A stretch of 64,000 nt of DNA. It comes from Pseudarthrobacter sulfonivorans. GTDB taxonomy: Bacteria > Actinomycetota > Actinomycetes > Actinomycetales > Micrococcaceae. Location: positions 62,001 through 126,000 of the forward strand of contig NZ_JANFCZ010000003.1 of assembly GCF_024391045.1 (NCBI RefSeq), given 5' to 3'. A program made the position numbers and the translations under genes. The number at the start of each line of letters is the position of its first letter. The stretch's first letter is position 1. Under the pieces are notes generated by a model. That model was given only the letters and a program-made list of their open reading frames with translations. It searched no databases and was not told the DNA's origin. Below are positions 9,042-19,793 of the stretch, piece by piece.

Positions 9042-9910
9042 GTGAACAGTGTCCCTTCAAATCCGGCCGAATAGGCGGCACTTCCATCCGAAAATACTGT
9101 CAGCCAGGAAAAATCGAAAACACCCTCCAGGTCGGCACCCGGGACGAAGAACAGGGCCGTGGCCAGCGCGTCCGCCAGCATGGTGCTCTCCGCCATGGTC
9201 CACGTGGCCACGGCCGTGGTGACGGGCCGGCCGGTGGTGCCGTCCAGGACATGATGCAGGCCGTCACCCCACACACGGCGGTTGGAGGCCGAGGCGCAGA
9301 GCGCTCCGCCGGCGACCGGCACCGTGCCGATGGCCTTGGTTGGATCGTACGGGTGCTCCAGGGCGACCGTGATGACGTCCGGACCGCTGTGCAGAAGGTC
9401 TCCGCTGGCATCAATGAGGAAGCTGTCGTGGCCGTGTGAACGGAGCTCCGCCGCCAGGAGATCCACCAGCTGACCCTTTCCGGCGGCGCCGATGTCCAGC
9501 ACCACGGGCACATGGTTGGTGAGGACCGTGCCGTCCCAGTCCAGGGCATCCTCCCAGCGGGGTGCTGCCGCGGGCGGGCCTGCAGGCCGCAGCGAGTAGC
9601 CGGCGTCGTAGCCCAGCTGCTCAAGGGTGCCGCCGATCAATGGGGTCATCGCCCCTGCCGAGATGTCATAGAGGGAGCGGTACAAGCGGCCAAGCGGTGC
9701 AGCCTCCGGCGGAAACTTGTGCCGCCCCGGCTTGCGGGCCATGGCACTGACGGTGGAGTCCGGCCGGAACCGTGACCACTCGCCGTCGTACGCTTCCACC
9801 ACCGCGAGGAGCCGTGCGCGGACACGGGCCGAAAGCGGCCCCGGCGTGGAGATTTCCCAACGGGTGCCGATCCCGTCAAAGCGGAATTCCTCCCAGCCGG
9901 GCTGCGGCAT
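9038..9910 (-). CDS. apbE: FAD:protein FMN transferase (ApbE family)
   Basis: 290-aa ApbE-type enzyme that transfers FMN from FAD to a Ser/Thr of partner proteins. Seen: VLDIGAAGKGQLVD (the conserved GA.AKG block), LIDASGDLL, the C-terminal HHVLDGTTGRPV (H-x-x-D-P-x-TG equivalent) and MLADALATALF. No signal peptide or lipobox is present and no upstream in-frame start is available, so a cytoplasmic location is predicted, unlike many exported ApbE proteins. It sits 3 nt after the FMN-binding lipoprotein gene, its likely substrate. Confidence 0.88.
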   Translation of the reverse strand: MPQPGWEEFRFDGIGTRWEISTPGPLSARVRARLLAVVEAYDGEWSRFRPDSTVSAMARKPGRHKFPPEAAPLGRLYRSLYDISAGAMTPLIGGTLEQLGYDAGYSLRPAGPPAAAPRWEDALDWDGTVLTNHVPVVLDIGAAGKGQLVDLLAAELRSHGHDSFLIDASGDLLHSGPDVITVALEHPYDPTKAIGTVPVAGGALCASASNRRVWGDGLHHVLDGTTGRPVTTAVATWTMAESTMLADALATALFFVPGADLEGVFDFSWLTVFSDGSAAYSAGFEGTLFT

Positions 9911-9913
9911 GGC

Positions 9914-10384
9914 CTAGTGGGCCTCCGACTTGATCTTTTCGACCGCCTGGTTGAACCCGCCGCTGGTCAGGGAGGAGCCCGCCACCTTGGACACCTTCAG
10001 CTGGTCAATGCTCTTGCCCACCACCTGCGAGGCGATCCCGCCGGCGAACTCGCCCTGGAATTTGCGGGTGTTCGGGTTGGAGGGGTGCTGGGTGATGTTG
10101 ACGGCCGTGACCGTCCCGGACGCGAGCGTCAGTTCCACACCCACGGTTTCGGTGCCGTTCGGTGACACATAGTTGCCGTCGGCGCTGTACGTCCCGTCCT
10201 TGTAGGCGGAACCGCTGCCGGCCAGCGACGACGAGGTCCCGGACGGCGTGGTGGCGCCGGCGGAGTTGCCGGCCGAGGGTGGCGTTGCCCCCTGTGACGG
10301 CGTTGGCGCGCAGCCGGCGACTGTTCCGACGAGGGAAAGGCCGGCGATTCCGGCGAAAACACTCTTGCGGACTGACGGTCTCAT
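9914..10384 (-). CDS. FMN-binding domain lipoprotein with atypical acceptor motif
   Basis: 156-aa secreted lipoprotein. The signal peptide carries VRKSVFAG, a Tat-like motif with RK instead of RR, and ends in the lipobox VAGC. A Ser/Gly/Thr-rich linker runs to about residue 60, then an FMN-binding domain (GTYSADGNY ... GGIASQVVGKSIDQLKV). At the C-terminus, where homologues have SGAT-YTS, this protein has AGSS-LTSGGF, making Ser138 the probable FMN attachment residue. First gene of a three-gene operon with apbE and the RnfD-like reductase. Likely an electron carrier on the outer face of the membrane. Confidence 0.82.
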   Translation of the reverse strand: MRPSVRKSVFAGIAGLSLVGTVAGCAPTPSQGATPPSAGNSAGATTPSGTSSSLAGSGSAYKDGTYSADGNYVSPNGTETVGVELTLASGTVTAVNITQHPSNPNTRKFQGEFAGGIASQVVGKSIDQLKVSKVAGSSLTSGGFNQAVEKIKSEAH

Positions 10385-10554
10385 AACGGGGCTCGTTTCG
10401 TGGGCTGGGTGCTTACGGTGTACTCAACGTCGCAAACAGCGTAATGGTTCAGCCTGTGAATCCGCCGGACGGCCGCTGCAGGCCATGATGCTTGCCGCGG
10501 AGGCCATCCAAGTCACCCTCCGCCGCTCAAATTCCTCCACGTGGCGGGCGCCGG

Positions 10555-10560
10555 TAGGCT
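10555..10560 (+). promoter_or_regulatory. -10 box of argS (leaderless start)
   Basis: TAGGCT followed by 6 nt and then the GTG start at 10567. The expected transcription start coincides with the start codon. No -35 hexamer is obvious. Confidence 0.6.
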
Positions 10561-10566
10561 AGAGGG

Positions 10567-12231
10567 GTGACTCCCGAAGAACTCTCCCTCGCCATATCCG
10601 CCTGCCTGAAAGCTGCCGTCGACGCCGGCGAGATCGGGCTGTCCGCATCAGCTGTTCCTGCTGAGGTGCGCGTGGAGCGACCGAAGAACCGGGACCACGG
10701 TGACTGGGCCACCAATATCGCCCTGCAGCTGGCCAAGCAGGCCGGCATCAATCCGCGCGAATTTGCCACCATCCTGAGCGCCCGGCTGAAAGCCATCGAC
10801 GGCGTCTCGGCCGTGGACATCGCAGGTCCGGGCTTCCTGAACATCACCGTGGACGCCGCTGCCGCCGGTGCGCTCGCGAAAGCCATCGTGGAAGCCGGCC
10901 CGGAATACGGCACCAACACCGCGCTCGCCGGCCACACCGTCAACATGGAATTTGTTTCGGCGAACCCCACCGGCCCCCTGCACATCGGCCACACCCGCTG
11001 GGCCGCTCTGGGCGATGCCATCGCCCGGGTCCTGCGCGCTTCCGGTGCCGACGTCACCGCGGAGTACTACATCAACGACGCCGGCACGCAGATGAACACC
11101 TTCGCGCAGTCGGTCTACAACCGGCTCCACGGCCTCCCGGTGCCGGACGGCGGTTACCCGGGACAGTACATCGCGGACCTCGGCCATGAGGTACTCAGCG
11201 AACATCCGGACATCCGTGAACTGACTGAAGTCGCCGCGATTCCCGTGATCCGTGCTGCGGCCTACGAGGCCCAGATGAAGGACATCCAGGCCACGCTCGC
11301 GGACTTCGGCGTCGAATTCGACGTGTTCTTCTCCGAGCAGGAACTGCACGACGCCGGCGCGATCGGAAGTGCCGTTGCCCGCCTTCGCGAACAGGGCCAC
11401 GTGTTCGACGACGGCGGTGCGGTCTGGCTGCGGACCACGGACTTCGGCGACGACAAGGACCGCGTCATGATCCGGGCCAACGGTGAGCCCACCTACTTCG
11501 CCGCGGATGCCGCCTATTACCTGTCCAAGAAGGACCGCGGCTTTACCGAGAAGATCTACCTCCTCGGTGCGGACCACCACGGCTATATCAACCGGCTGAA
11601 GGCCATCGCGGCCGCGGCGGGTGATGATCCCGAGGTCAACATCGAGGTCCTCATCGGCCAGCTGGTGTCCGTCAACGGCGCCAAGCTGTCCAAGCGCGCC
11701 GGCAATATCATCGAGCTCAAGGACCTCATCGACTGGCTTGGCAAGGACGCCGTCCGCTATTCGCTGGCGCGCTTCCCGGCGGATTCGCCGCTGACGCTGG
11801 ATCCGGAACTGCTCAAGAAGCACAGCAACGAGAACCCTGTCTTCTACGTCCAGTACGCCCACGCACGTACCCGCGGCGCTGCACGCAACGCCGTGGCAGC
11901 AGGGGTGGAGCGCCGTGTGGACGGCAACGACTGCTTTGAAGCCTCGCTGCTGGACCACGCCACCGAAAACGAACTGCTCTCCTACCTGGGCAGCTACCCC
12001 TCCATCGTGGCCAAGGCCGCCGAGCTGCGCGAGCCGCACCGCATCGCCCGCCACCTTGAGGTCATCGCCGGCGCCTACCACCGCTGGTACGACGCCTGCC
12101 GCATCGCCCCCATGGGGGATGAGCCCGTAACGGACGTCAACCGCACGCGCCTTTGGCTCAACGATGCCACCAGCCAGGTCCTGGCCAACGGGCTGGACCT
12201 CCTTGGCGTCTCCGCGCCGGAACGGATGTGA
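10567..12231 (+). CDS. argS: Arginyl-tRNA synthetase
   Basis: Class I aminoacyl-tRNA synthetase charging tRNA-Arg, 554 aa, normal length. HIGH is at residues 139-142 (PTGPLHIGH), the KMSKS equivalent is KLSKRAGN, and the N-terminal Add1 domain and C-terminal anticodon-binding helices (YAHARTRGAARNA, DALR-type) are visible. The GTG start overlaps the position predicted from a TAGGCT -10 box. It overlaps lysA by 4 nt (GTGA). A tRNA-Arg gene lies 3 kb away on the other strand. Confidence 0.97.
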   Translation: MTPEELSLAISACLKAAVDAGEIGLSASAVPAEVRVERPKNRDHGDWATNIALQLAKQAGINPREFATILSARLKAIDGVSAVDIAGPGFLNITVDAAAAGALAKAIVEAGPEYGTNTALAGHTVNMEFVSANPTGPLHIGHTRWAALGDAIARVLRASGADVTAEYYINDAGTQMNTFAQSVYNRLHGLPVPDGGYPGQYIADLGHEVLSEHPDIRELTEVAAIPVIRAAAYEAQMKDIQATLADFGVEFDVFFSEQELHDAGAIGSAVARLREQGHVFDDGGAVWLRTTDFGDDKDRVMIRANGEPTYFAADAAYYLSKKDRGFTEKIYLLGADHHGYINRLKAIAAAAGDDPEVNIEVLIGQLVSVNGAKLSKRAGNIIELKDLIDWLGKDAVRYSLARFPADSPLTLDPELLKKHSNENPVFYVQYAHARTRGAARNAVAAGVERRVDGNDCFEASLLDHATENELLSYLGSYPSIVAKAAELREPHRIARHLEVIAGAYHRWYDACRIAPMGDEPVTDVNRTRLWLNDATSQVLANGLDLLGVSAPERM

Positions 12232-13709
12232 CGGCAGTGAACACCAACAACCGGGCCGCATCCCCGTTGGCCCCTGAGTGGCTTGCCGTTCCGGCAGATC
12301 TGAACGCCCTGCACCAGCCGCTGTGGGCCGGGGATGTTGACCGCAACGACGACGGCGAACTCGCCATCGACGGCATCCCGGTCAGCGAGCTGCAAAGGCA
12401 GTACGGAACGCCACTGTTTGTGATGAGCGAGGGTGATTTCCGGGCGCGTGCCCGCGCCTTCAGTGACGCGTTCAACAACGCGTTCGCTGATATCTGCGGG
12501 GGAGTGGACGTCTATTACGCCGGCAAATCGTTCCTCTGCAGCTCCGTGGTGCGGTGGGTCGAGGAGGAAGGCCTGCGGCTGGACACGGCCTCCGGCGGGG
12601 AACTGGCAGTCGCTGCGCGGGCCGGCATTCCCGGTGCGGACGTGGCGCTGCACGGCAACAACAAGTCCGACGGCGAAATCCACCGCGCCCTTGACATGAA
12701 GCTTGGCCGGATCGTGGTGGACAGCCTCGACGAGCTCCAGCGGGTGGCCAAGATTGCGGAAGGCCGCGGCGAGCAGGCCAAGGTCATGCTGCGGCTGACG
12801 CCAGGTGTGCACGCCCACACCCACGAGTTCATCGCCACCGCCCACGAGGACCAGAAATTTGGCCTTTCCATGGCGGCCGACAGCACAGACCAGGCGGGTC
12901 TGTCCGCGGCGGAAGAGGCCGTCGCGGCAGCAACCGGCTATGCCGGCATCGAACTTCTCGGACTGCACTGCCACATCGGATCCCAGATCTTTGAGCCTGA
13001 CGGTTTCGCGGTGGCCGCGGAGAAGCTCCTCCGGTTCCTTGCCGCCATGCAGGAAAAGTACTCCATCGTGCTGCCCGAGCTGGACCTCGGCGGCGGCTAC
13101 GGCATTGCCTACACTCCGGTGGACACCCCCCGCCCCGCAGCGGAGATCGCGGAGGCGATGGCCGCCGTCGTGCGTTCCACGTGCGCGGACCTCGGCATCA
13201 CGTCGCCCCGGATCTCCATCGAACCGGGCCGTGCCATCGTGGGCAGCACCACGTTCACACTCTATGAGGTGGGCACCCTCAAGACCGTCCGCGTCGACGC
13301 CGACACCACCGCAACCGCCGGAAACCAGCCGGAAAACGTTACGTACCCGCGCCGCTATGTGTCAGTTGACGGCGGCATGAGCGACAACGCCCGCCCGGTG
13401 CTCTACGACGCGGATTATTCCGCCATTCTCGCCTCGCGCACGTCAACCGCCGCGCCGGAACTGTCCCGCGTGGTGGGCAAACATTGCGAGAGCGGCGACA
13501 TAGTTGTTAGAGATGTATATCTGCCCGAGGACGTGGCAGCCGGTGATCTGCTTGCTGTACCGGGTACCGGCGCCTACTGCTGGGCCCTTTCGAGCAACTA
13601 CAACTATCTGGCCCGGCCGGGCGTTGTCGCGGTGCGCGACGGATCTGCCCGGCTGATTGTCCGCGGGGAAACCGAAGAAGATTTGCTCAACCGCGACATG
13701 GGAGTCTGA
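12228..13709 (+). CDS. lysA: Diaminopimelate decarboxylase
   Basis: PLP enzyme converting meso-diaminopimelate to L-lysine, 493 aa with the GTG at 12228. Seen: the PLP lysine in YYAGKSFLC, HCHIGSQI, EPGRAIVG, and the C-terminal substrate motif CESGD. The open frame extends further upstream inside argS. I chose the GTG overlapping the argS stop; a second GTG at 12237 is possible. It runs straight into hom with no gap, linking lysine and threonine branches of the aspartate pathway. Confidence 0.95.
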   Translation: MTAVNTNNRAASPLAPEWLAVPADLNALHQPLWAGDVDRNDDGELAIDGIPVSELQRQYGTPLFVMSEGDFRARARAFSDAFNNAFADICGGVDVYYAGKSFLCSSVVRWVEEEGLRLDTASGGELAVAARAGIPGADVALHGNNKSDGEIHRALDMKLGRIVVDSLDELQRVAKIAEGRGEQAKVMLRLTPGVHAHTHEFIATAHEDQKFGLSMAADSTDQAGLSAAEEAVAAATGYAGIELLGLHCHIGSQIFEPDGFAVAAEKLLRFLAAMQEKYSIVLPELDLGGGYGIAYTPVDTPRPAAEIAEAMAAVVRSTCADLGITSPRISIEPGRAIVGSTTFTLYEVGTLKTVRVDADTTATAGNQPENVTYPRRYVSVDGGMSDNARPVLYDADYSAILASRTSTAAPELSRVVGKHCESGDIVVRDVYLPEDVAAGDLLAVPGTGAYCWALSSNYNYLARPGVVAVRDGSARLIVRGETEEDLLNRDMGV

Positions 13710-15026
13710 ATGACTGAATTGCGAACCCTGAAGGTGGCCCTCCTGGGCTGTGGCAACGTTGGGGCCCAGGTTGCGCGGATTCTCCTTGAGGACGCCGACA
13801 CCCTCGCCGCCCGCACCGGCGCACGCTTGCAGCTGAGCGGCATCGCCGTGCGCAACGTGAACGCCAAGCGCGACGTCGAACTGCCGCAGGAACTGTTCAC
13901 CACCGACGCCGAAACCCTCGTCAAGGACGCCGACCTGGTCATCGAGCTCATGGGCGGCATCGAGCCGGCCCGCACGCTGATCCTCTCCGCGCTCAGCAAC
14001 GGCGCCTGCGTGGTCACCGGCAACAAGGCCCTGCTGGCCCAGGACGGCCCCACCCTTTACGAAGAAGCCGACAAGGCCGGCGTACAGCTGTCCTACGAAG
14101 CCGCCGTGGCAGGGGCCATCCCCATCCTGCGCCCCATCCGCGACAGCCTGTCCGGCGACCGGATTACCCGCGTGCTGGGCATCGTCAACGGCACCACCAA
14201 CTTCATCCTTGACCAGATGGACACTACCGGCGCCCAGTTCGCCGACGCCCTCGCCGAAGCCCAGCGCCTCGGCTACGCGGAAGCAGACCCTACCGCCGAC
14301 GTCGAAGGCCACGACGCGGCCGCCAAGGCAGCCATCCTTGCGACACTGTCCTTCCACACCCGCTTCGCCCTGGAAAACGTCCACTGCGAAGGCATCACGT
14401 CCGTCACCGCTGCTGACATCGCCGCGGCCAAGGACGCAGGCTTTGTCATCAAGCTGCTGGCGATTGCTGAAAAGCTCGTGGATTCCGACGGCGGGGAAGG
14501 CGTTTCGGTGCGCGTGCACCCCACGCTGCTGCCCCGTGAGCACCCGCTGGCCGCCGTCCGCGGCGCCTTCAACGCAGTATTCATCGAGGCCGAAAATGCC
14601 GGCGAACTGATGTTCTACGGCCAGGGCGCCGGCGGAACCCCGACGGCGTCTGCCGTCCTGGGCGACCTCGTCTCCGCGGCACGCCGCGTGGTGCTGGGCG
14701 GCCCCCAGCGGACCGAGACCACCACCGGGCACATCCCGGCGCTTCCCATCGAAGCGGCCACCACGAGCTACTACATCGGCCTGGACGTTGCGGACCAGCC
14801 CGGTGTGCTGGCACGCATCGCCCAGCTCTTCGCTGAGCACGGTGTATCCATCGAAACCATGCGGCAGACCATCCACACGGACGCCGGTTCCAACCGGGAA
14901 TCGGCCGAACTGCGGATCGTCACGCACCGGGCATCAGAGGCCGCCCTCGCGGCCACCGTCGAGGCCGTGAAGGGCCTGGACGTCATCAATTCAGTTACAT
15001 CCGTTCTGCGGGTAGAAGGAGTCTAA
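13710..15026 (+). CDS. hom: Homoserine dehydrogenase
   Basis: Reduces aspartate semialdehyde to homoserine with NAD(P)H, 438 aa. The N-terminal Rossmann motif is GCGNVG, followed by GGIEPAR, TGNKALLA and the catalytic-domain segment AEADPTADVEGHDAAAK. A C-terminal ACT domain (from about residue 355, DQPGVLARIAQLF) suggests feedback control by threonine. The ATG follows the lysA stop immediately, with SD GGGAG inside the end of lysA. First committed gene of the hom-thrC-thrB cluster. Confidence 0.96.
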   Translation: MTELRTLKVALLGCGNVGAQVARILLEDADTLAARTGARLQLSGIAVRNVNAKRDVELPQELFTTDAETLVKDADLVIELMGGIEPARTLILSALSNGACVVTGNKALLAQDGPTLYEEADKAGVQLSYEAAVAGAIPILRPIRDSLSGDRITRVLGIVNGTTNFILDQMDTTGAQFADALAEAQRLGYAEADPTADVEGHDAAAKAAILATLSFHTRFALENVHCEGITSVTAADIAAAKDAGFVIKLLAIAEKLVDSDGGEGVSVRVHPTLLPREHPLAAVRGAFNAVFIEAENAGELMFYGQGAGGTPTASAVLGDLVSAARRVVLGGPQRTETTTGHIPALPIEAATTSYYIGLDVADQPGVLARIAQLFAEHGVSIETMRQTIHTDAGSNRESAELRIVTHRASEAALAATVEAVKGLDVINSVTSVLRVEGV

Positions 15027-16133
15027 GTGGCTCACCAATGGCGCGGCGTCATCCGCGAATACGCTGACCGTCTGCCCGTAACGGAAGCCACCAGGATCAT
15101 CACCCTGGGCGAGGGCGGCACCCCGCTGGTCCACGCGCAGAAGCTCTCCGAACTGACCGGGTCCACTGTGTACCTGAAGGTCGAAGGCATGAACCCCACC
15201 GGCTCCTTCAAGGACCGCGGCATGACCATGGCCATGACCGCCGCCGTCGAATCCGGTGCCAAAGCCGTGGTGTGCGCCTCCACCGGCAACACGTCCGCGT
15301 CTGCCGCCGCTTACGCCACCGCCGCCGGCCTCAAGTGCGCCGTGCTGGTCCCCGAGGGCAAGATCTCCATGGGCAAGCTGAGCCAGGCCATCGCGCACGG
15401 CGCGACGCTGCTGCAGGTTGACGGCAACTTCGACAACTGCCTGGACATCGCCCGGAAGCTGGGGGAGTCCTACCCGGTGTTCCTGGTCAACTCCGTCAAC
15501 CCCGCCCGCATCCAGGGCCAGAAGACGGGCGCTTTCGAAATCGTGGACGCACTGGGTGACGCCCCGGACATCCACGTCCTGCCGGTCGGTAACGCGGGAA
15601 ACATCACGGCGTACTGGAAGGGGTACAAGGAGTACTCGGCCCCGTTCGAGTCCGCCACCGCCGGGACCCTTTCGGCCGTGTCCACCAGGACTCCGCAGAT
15701 GTGGGGCTTCCAGGCCGCCGGTGCCGCCCCGTTCGTGGCCGGGCATCCCATCACGGAGCCGGACACCATTGCCACCGCCATCCGGATCGGCAACCCCGCC
15801 TCCTGGGACGGCGCCATTGCGGCCCGTGACGAGTCCGGCGGCTTCATCGACGCCGTGACCGACGAACAGATCCTCGAGGCCCACCGCTGGCTGTCCGCCC
15901 GCGAAGGCGTGTTTGTGGAACCGGGCTCCGCTGCCGGCGTCGCGGGGCTCCTCAAGAAGCACGCCGCCGGGGAAGTTCCTGCCGGCAAGACCATCGTCAT
16001 AACGGTGACCGGCCACGGTCTGAAGGACCCCCAGTGGGCCCTGCGCACCGAGGACGGCAGCGAAGTGCAGCCCGTCAAGGTCTCCAACGACGTCGTTACC
16101 GTTGCAGCTGAACTGGGACTGGAAGAAAAGTAG
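15027..16133 (+). CDS. thrC: Threonine synthase
   Basis: PLP-dependent conversion of O-phosphohomoserine to L-threonine, 368 aa, the short form of the enzyme. The PLP lysine is Lys62 in [11 protein letters not shown], the phosphate-binding loop is GNAGN, and the C-terminal [10 protein letters not shown] region is typical. GTG start directly after the hom stop, preceded by SD AAGGAG. Product of ThrB is its substrate, and both genes are adjacent. Confidence 0.96.
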   Translation: MAHQWRGVIREYADRLPVTEATRIITLGEGGTPLVHAQKLSELTGSTVYLKVEGMNPTGSFKDRGMTMAMTAAVESGAKAVVCASTGNTSASAAAYATAAGLKCAVLVPEGKISMGKLSQAIAHGATLLQVDGNFDNCLDIARKLGESYPVFLVNSVNPARIQGQKTGAFEIVDALGDAPDIHVLPVGNAGNITAYWKGYKEYSAPFESATAGTLSAVSTRTPQMWGFQAAGAAPFVAGHPITEPDTIATAIRIGNPASWDGAIAARDESGGFIDAVTDEQILEAHRWLSAREGVFVEPGSAAGVAGLLKKHAAGEVPAGKTIVITVTGHGLKDPQWALRTEDGSEVQPVKVSNDVVTVAAELGLEEK

Positions 16134-16135
16134 CC

Positions 16136-17110
16136 TTGGAAACCACCACGCCCGCCCCCGCTGTCCTGCCCCTCATCGAAGCAGGACAGCGGGTCACCGT
16201 CAGGGTCCCCGCCACCAGCGCCAACCTCGGCCCGGGATATGACAGCCTGGGCCTCGCCCTGGCCCTGCACGACACCCTGACGGTGGAAAGCCTCGAAACC
16301 GACGAGCTGGAGTTTGAGCTCAGCGGCGAGGGGGCGGACTCCTTGCCGCGCGACGCCAGCCACCTCGTGGTCCGTGCCATGGAAGCCGCCTTCTCACGCC
16401 TGGGTTACCGGCACGGCGGGCTCCGGATTACGGCAACCAACGTCAACCCCCATGGCCGCGGACTCGGCTCTTCCGCATCCGCGGTGGTGGCCGCAGTCTC
16501 CGCCGCCAATGCCCTGGTGCCGGCGGCCATGCAGCGCGGACGCGAGTGGATCCTGCAGCTGACCAGTGAGATGGAAGGCCACCCTGACAACGTCGCGCCC
16601 GCGATTTACGGCGGACTGGCGCTGTCATGGCAGGACAGTGACCAGTACAGGAGTACGTGCGCCACGGTGGCCGCTCCGGTCATCCCCATCGTCGCGGTGC
16701 CGGACTTTGAACTGTCCACCGAGGCGGCCCGGGCCTTGCTGCCTGCCTCCGTGGGCCATCACGCCGCAGCGATGAACTCCGGCCGGGCCGCGCTGCTCAT
16801 CCACGCGCTGACCCAAAAGCCCGAATTCCTGCTTGCCGGCACCGAGGATTATCTCCACCAGAGCTACCGCGCAGAGGCCATGCGCCCCAGCGCGGCGCTG
16901 ATCAGGGCCCTGCGTGGCGCCGGCCATGCGGCCGTGGTGTCCGGTGCGGGACCCACCGTGCTGGTCCTCGCCAACGGCGAAGGTGAAGCCGCGGACATAC
17001 TGGCGCAGATCGAAGCATTCACAGCGGCCAACACGCCGGACATCGGCTGGCGCGTGCTGAAGCTGGCAGTGGACGTCGAAGGTGCTAAGGTGGAACTGCA
17101 CCGGCGGTAA
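16136..17110 (+). CDS. thrB: Homoserine kinase
   Basis: GHMP-family kinase phosphorylating homoserine, 324 aa. Seen: the N-terminal substrate motif PATSANLGPGYDSLG, the ATP loop GRGLGSSAS, and the C-terminal motif SGAGPTVL. TTG start 2 nt after the thrC stop with a purine-rich SD (GGAAGAAAAG). A small palindrome GGCGGTAATTCCGCC (17103-17117) covers its stop codon. Confidence 0.95.
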   Translation: METTTPAPAVLPLIEAGQRVTVRVPATSANLGPGYDSLGLALALHDTLTVESLETDELEFELSGEGADSLPRDASHLVVRAMEAAFSRLGYRHGGLRITATNVNPHGRGLGSSASAVVAAVSAANALVPAAMQRGREWILQLTSEMEGHPDNVAPAIYGGLALSWQDSDQYRSTCATVAAPVIPIVAVPDFELSTEAARALLPASVGHHAAAMNSGRAALLIHALTQKPEFLLAGTEDYLHQSYRAEAMRPSAALIRALRGAGHAAVVSGAGPTVLVLANGEGEAADILAQIEAFTAANTPDIGWRVLKLAVDVEGAKVELHRR

Positions 17111-17408
17111 TTCCGCCTATCTGATCCGCAACTGCATTTCAGTTGTAACCGGTCGTCTACTGCGCAATATTTTCCGGTGTCACCTGCTTGGTCTGTCGCA
17201 GGAATATGCAGCCTTTACATCTGCCCCTGAATTGTCAGTCCGGCGCCCCGCCATTAATCGGTGCGTGAGGTGAATCAGTATCCGGCCCTGCTGGCCGAAA
17301 TCCAACCGGCAAGGCCGAAAATCCCGGCTGCAGATCTGAACTGCAGCCCAGATCAAATCATCGCGTCCAGCTCCCAGTCTGGACGCCGTCGAGGGGGAAG
17401 GATCCTTC
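17111..17408 (+). other. rho leader region (298 bp, no gene)
   Basis: Relatively AT-rich for this window, with no credible ORF. It holds a weak promoter candidate, TTGTAA (17143-17148), 17 bp, AATATT (17166-17171), and a hairpin GGCTGCAG/CTGCAGCC (17326-17348) about 60 nt before the rho start. A strong SD GGGGGAAGGAT precedes the GTG. Long rho leaders often mediate autoregulation in other bacteria; that is inference here. Confidence 0.45.
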
Positions 17409-19592
<2,184 letters not shown>

Positions 19593-19613
19593 CTGAGTTA
19601 CCGGGGTGGGGCC

Positions 19614-19727
19614 GTCGCATATTTTTGCCGGCCCCGCCCCTTCGCGTTGAGGCTGACGTACTGCGTACGTCAGCCTCAACGCTCCGACAGGCCCGATGCC
19701 ACTCCCTGGCCGGCAAAAATATGCGAC
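19614..19727. repeat. 114-bp nested palindromic element between rho and prfA
   Basis: Outer perfect 20-bp inverted repeats begin GTCGCATATTTTTGCC (19614-19633) and recur as the complement at 19708-19727. They enclose a perfect 17-bp hairpin GCGTTGAGGCTGACGTA with loop CTGCG (19644-19682). No U-run follows the inner stem, so it is not a canonical intrinsic terminator. No ORF lies inside. It occupies the interval where many actinobacteria carry rpmE. It could be a MITE/REP-like element, a large RNA structure, or a protein-binding site. Confidence 0.8.
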
Positions 19728-19793
19728 GACGGCCGCACGTCACCTGACGCTGAACGCGTCATTAGACTTGTAAGAGTCGAAAGAGGTTTTGAA

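Noticed and set aside
12240..17110. Lysine or threonine riboswitch or attenuator ahead of lysA or hom
   Set aside because: The genes abut or overlap, leaving no leader; regulation must be upstream of argS or at protein level.
19614..19727. Rho-independent terminator of rho
   Set aside because: The inner stem is not followed by a U-run on the plus strand; the T-run lies in the outer left arm.
19614..19727. Insertion sequence
   Set aside because: No transposase ORF; at 114 bp it could at most be a non-autonomous element.
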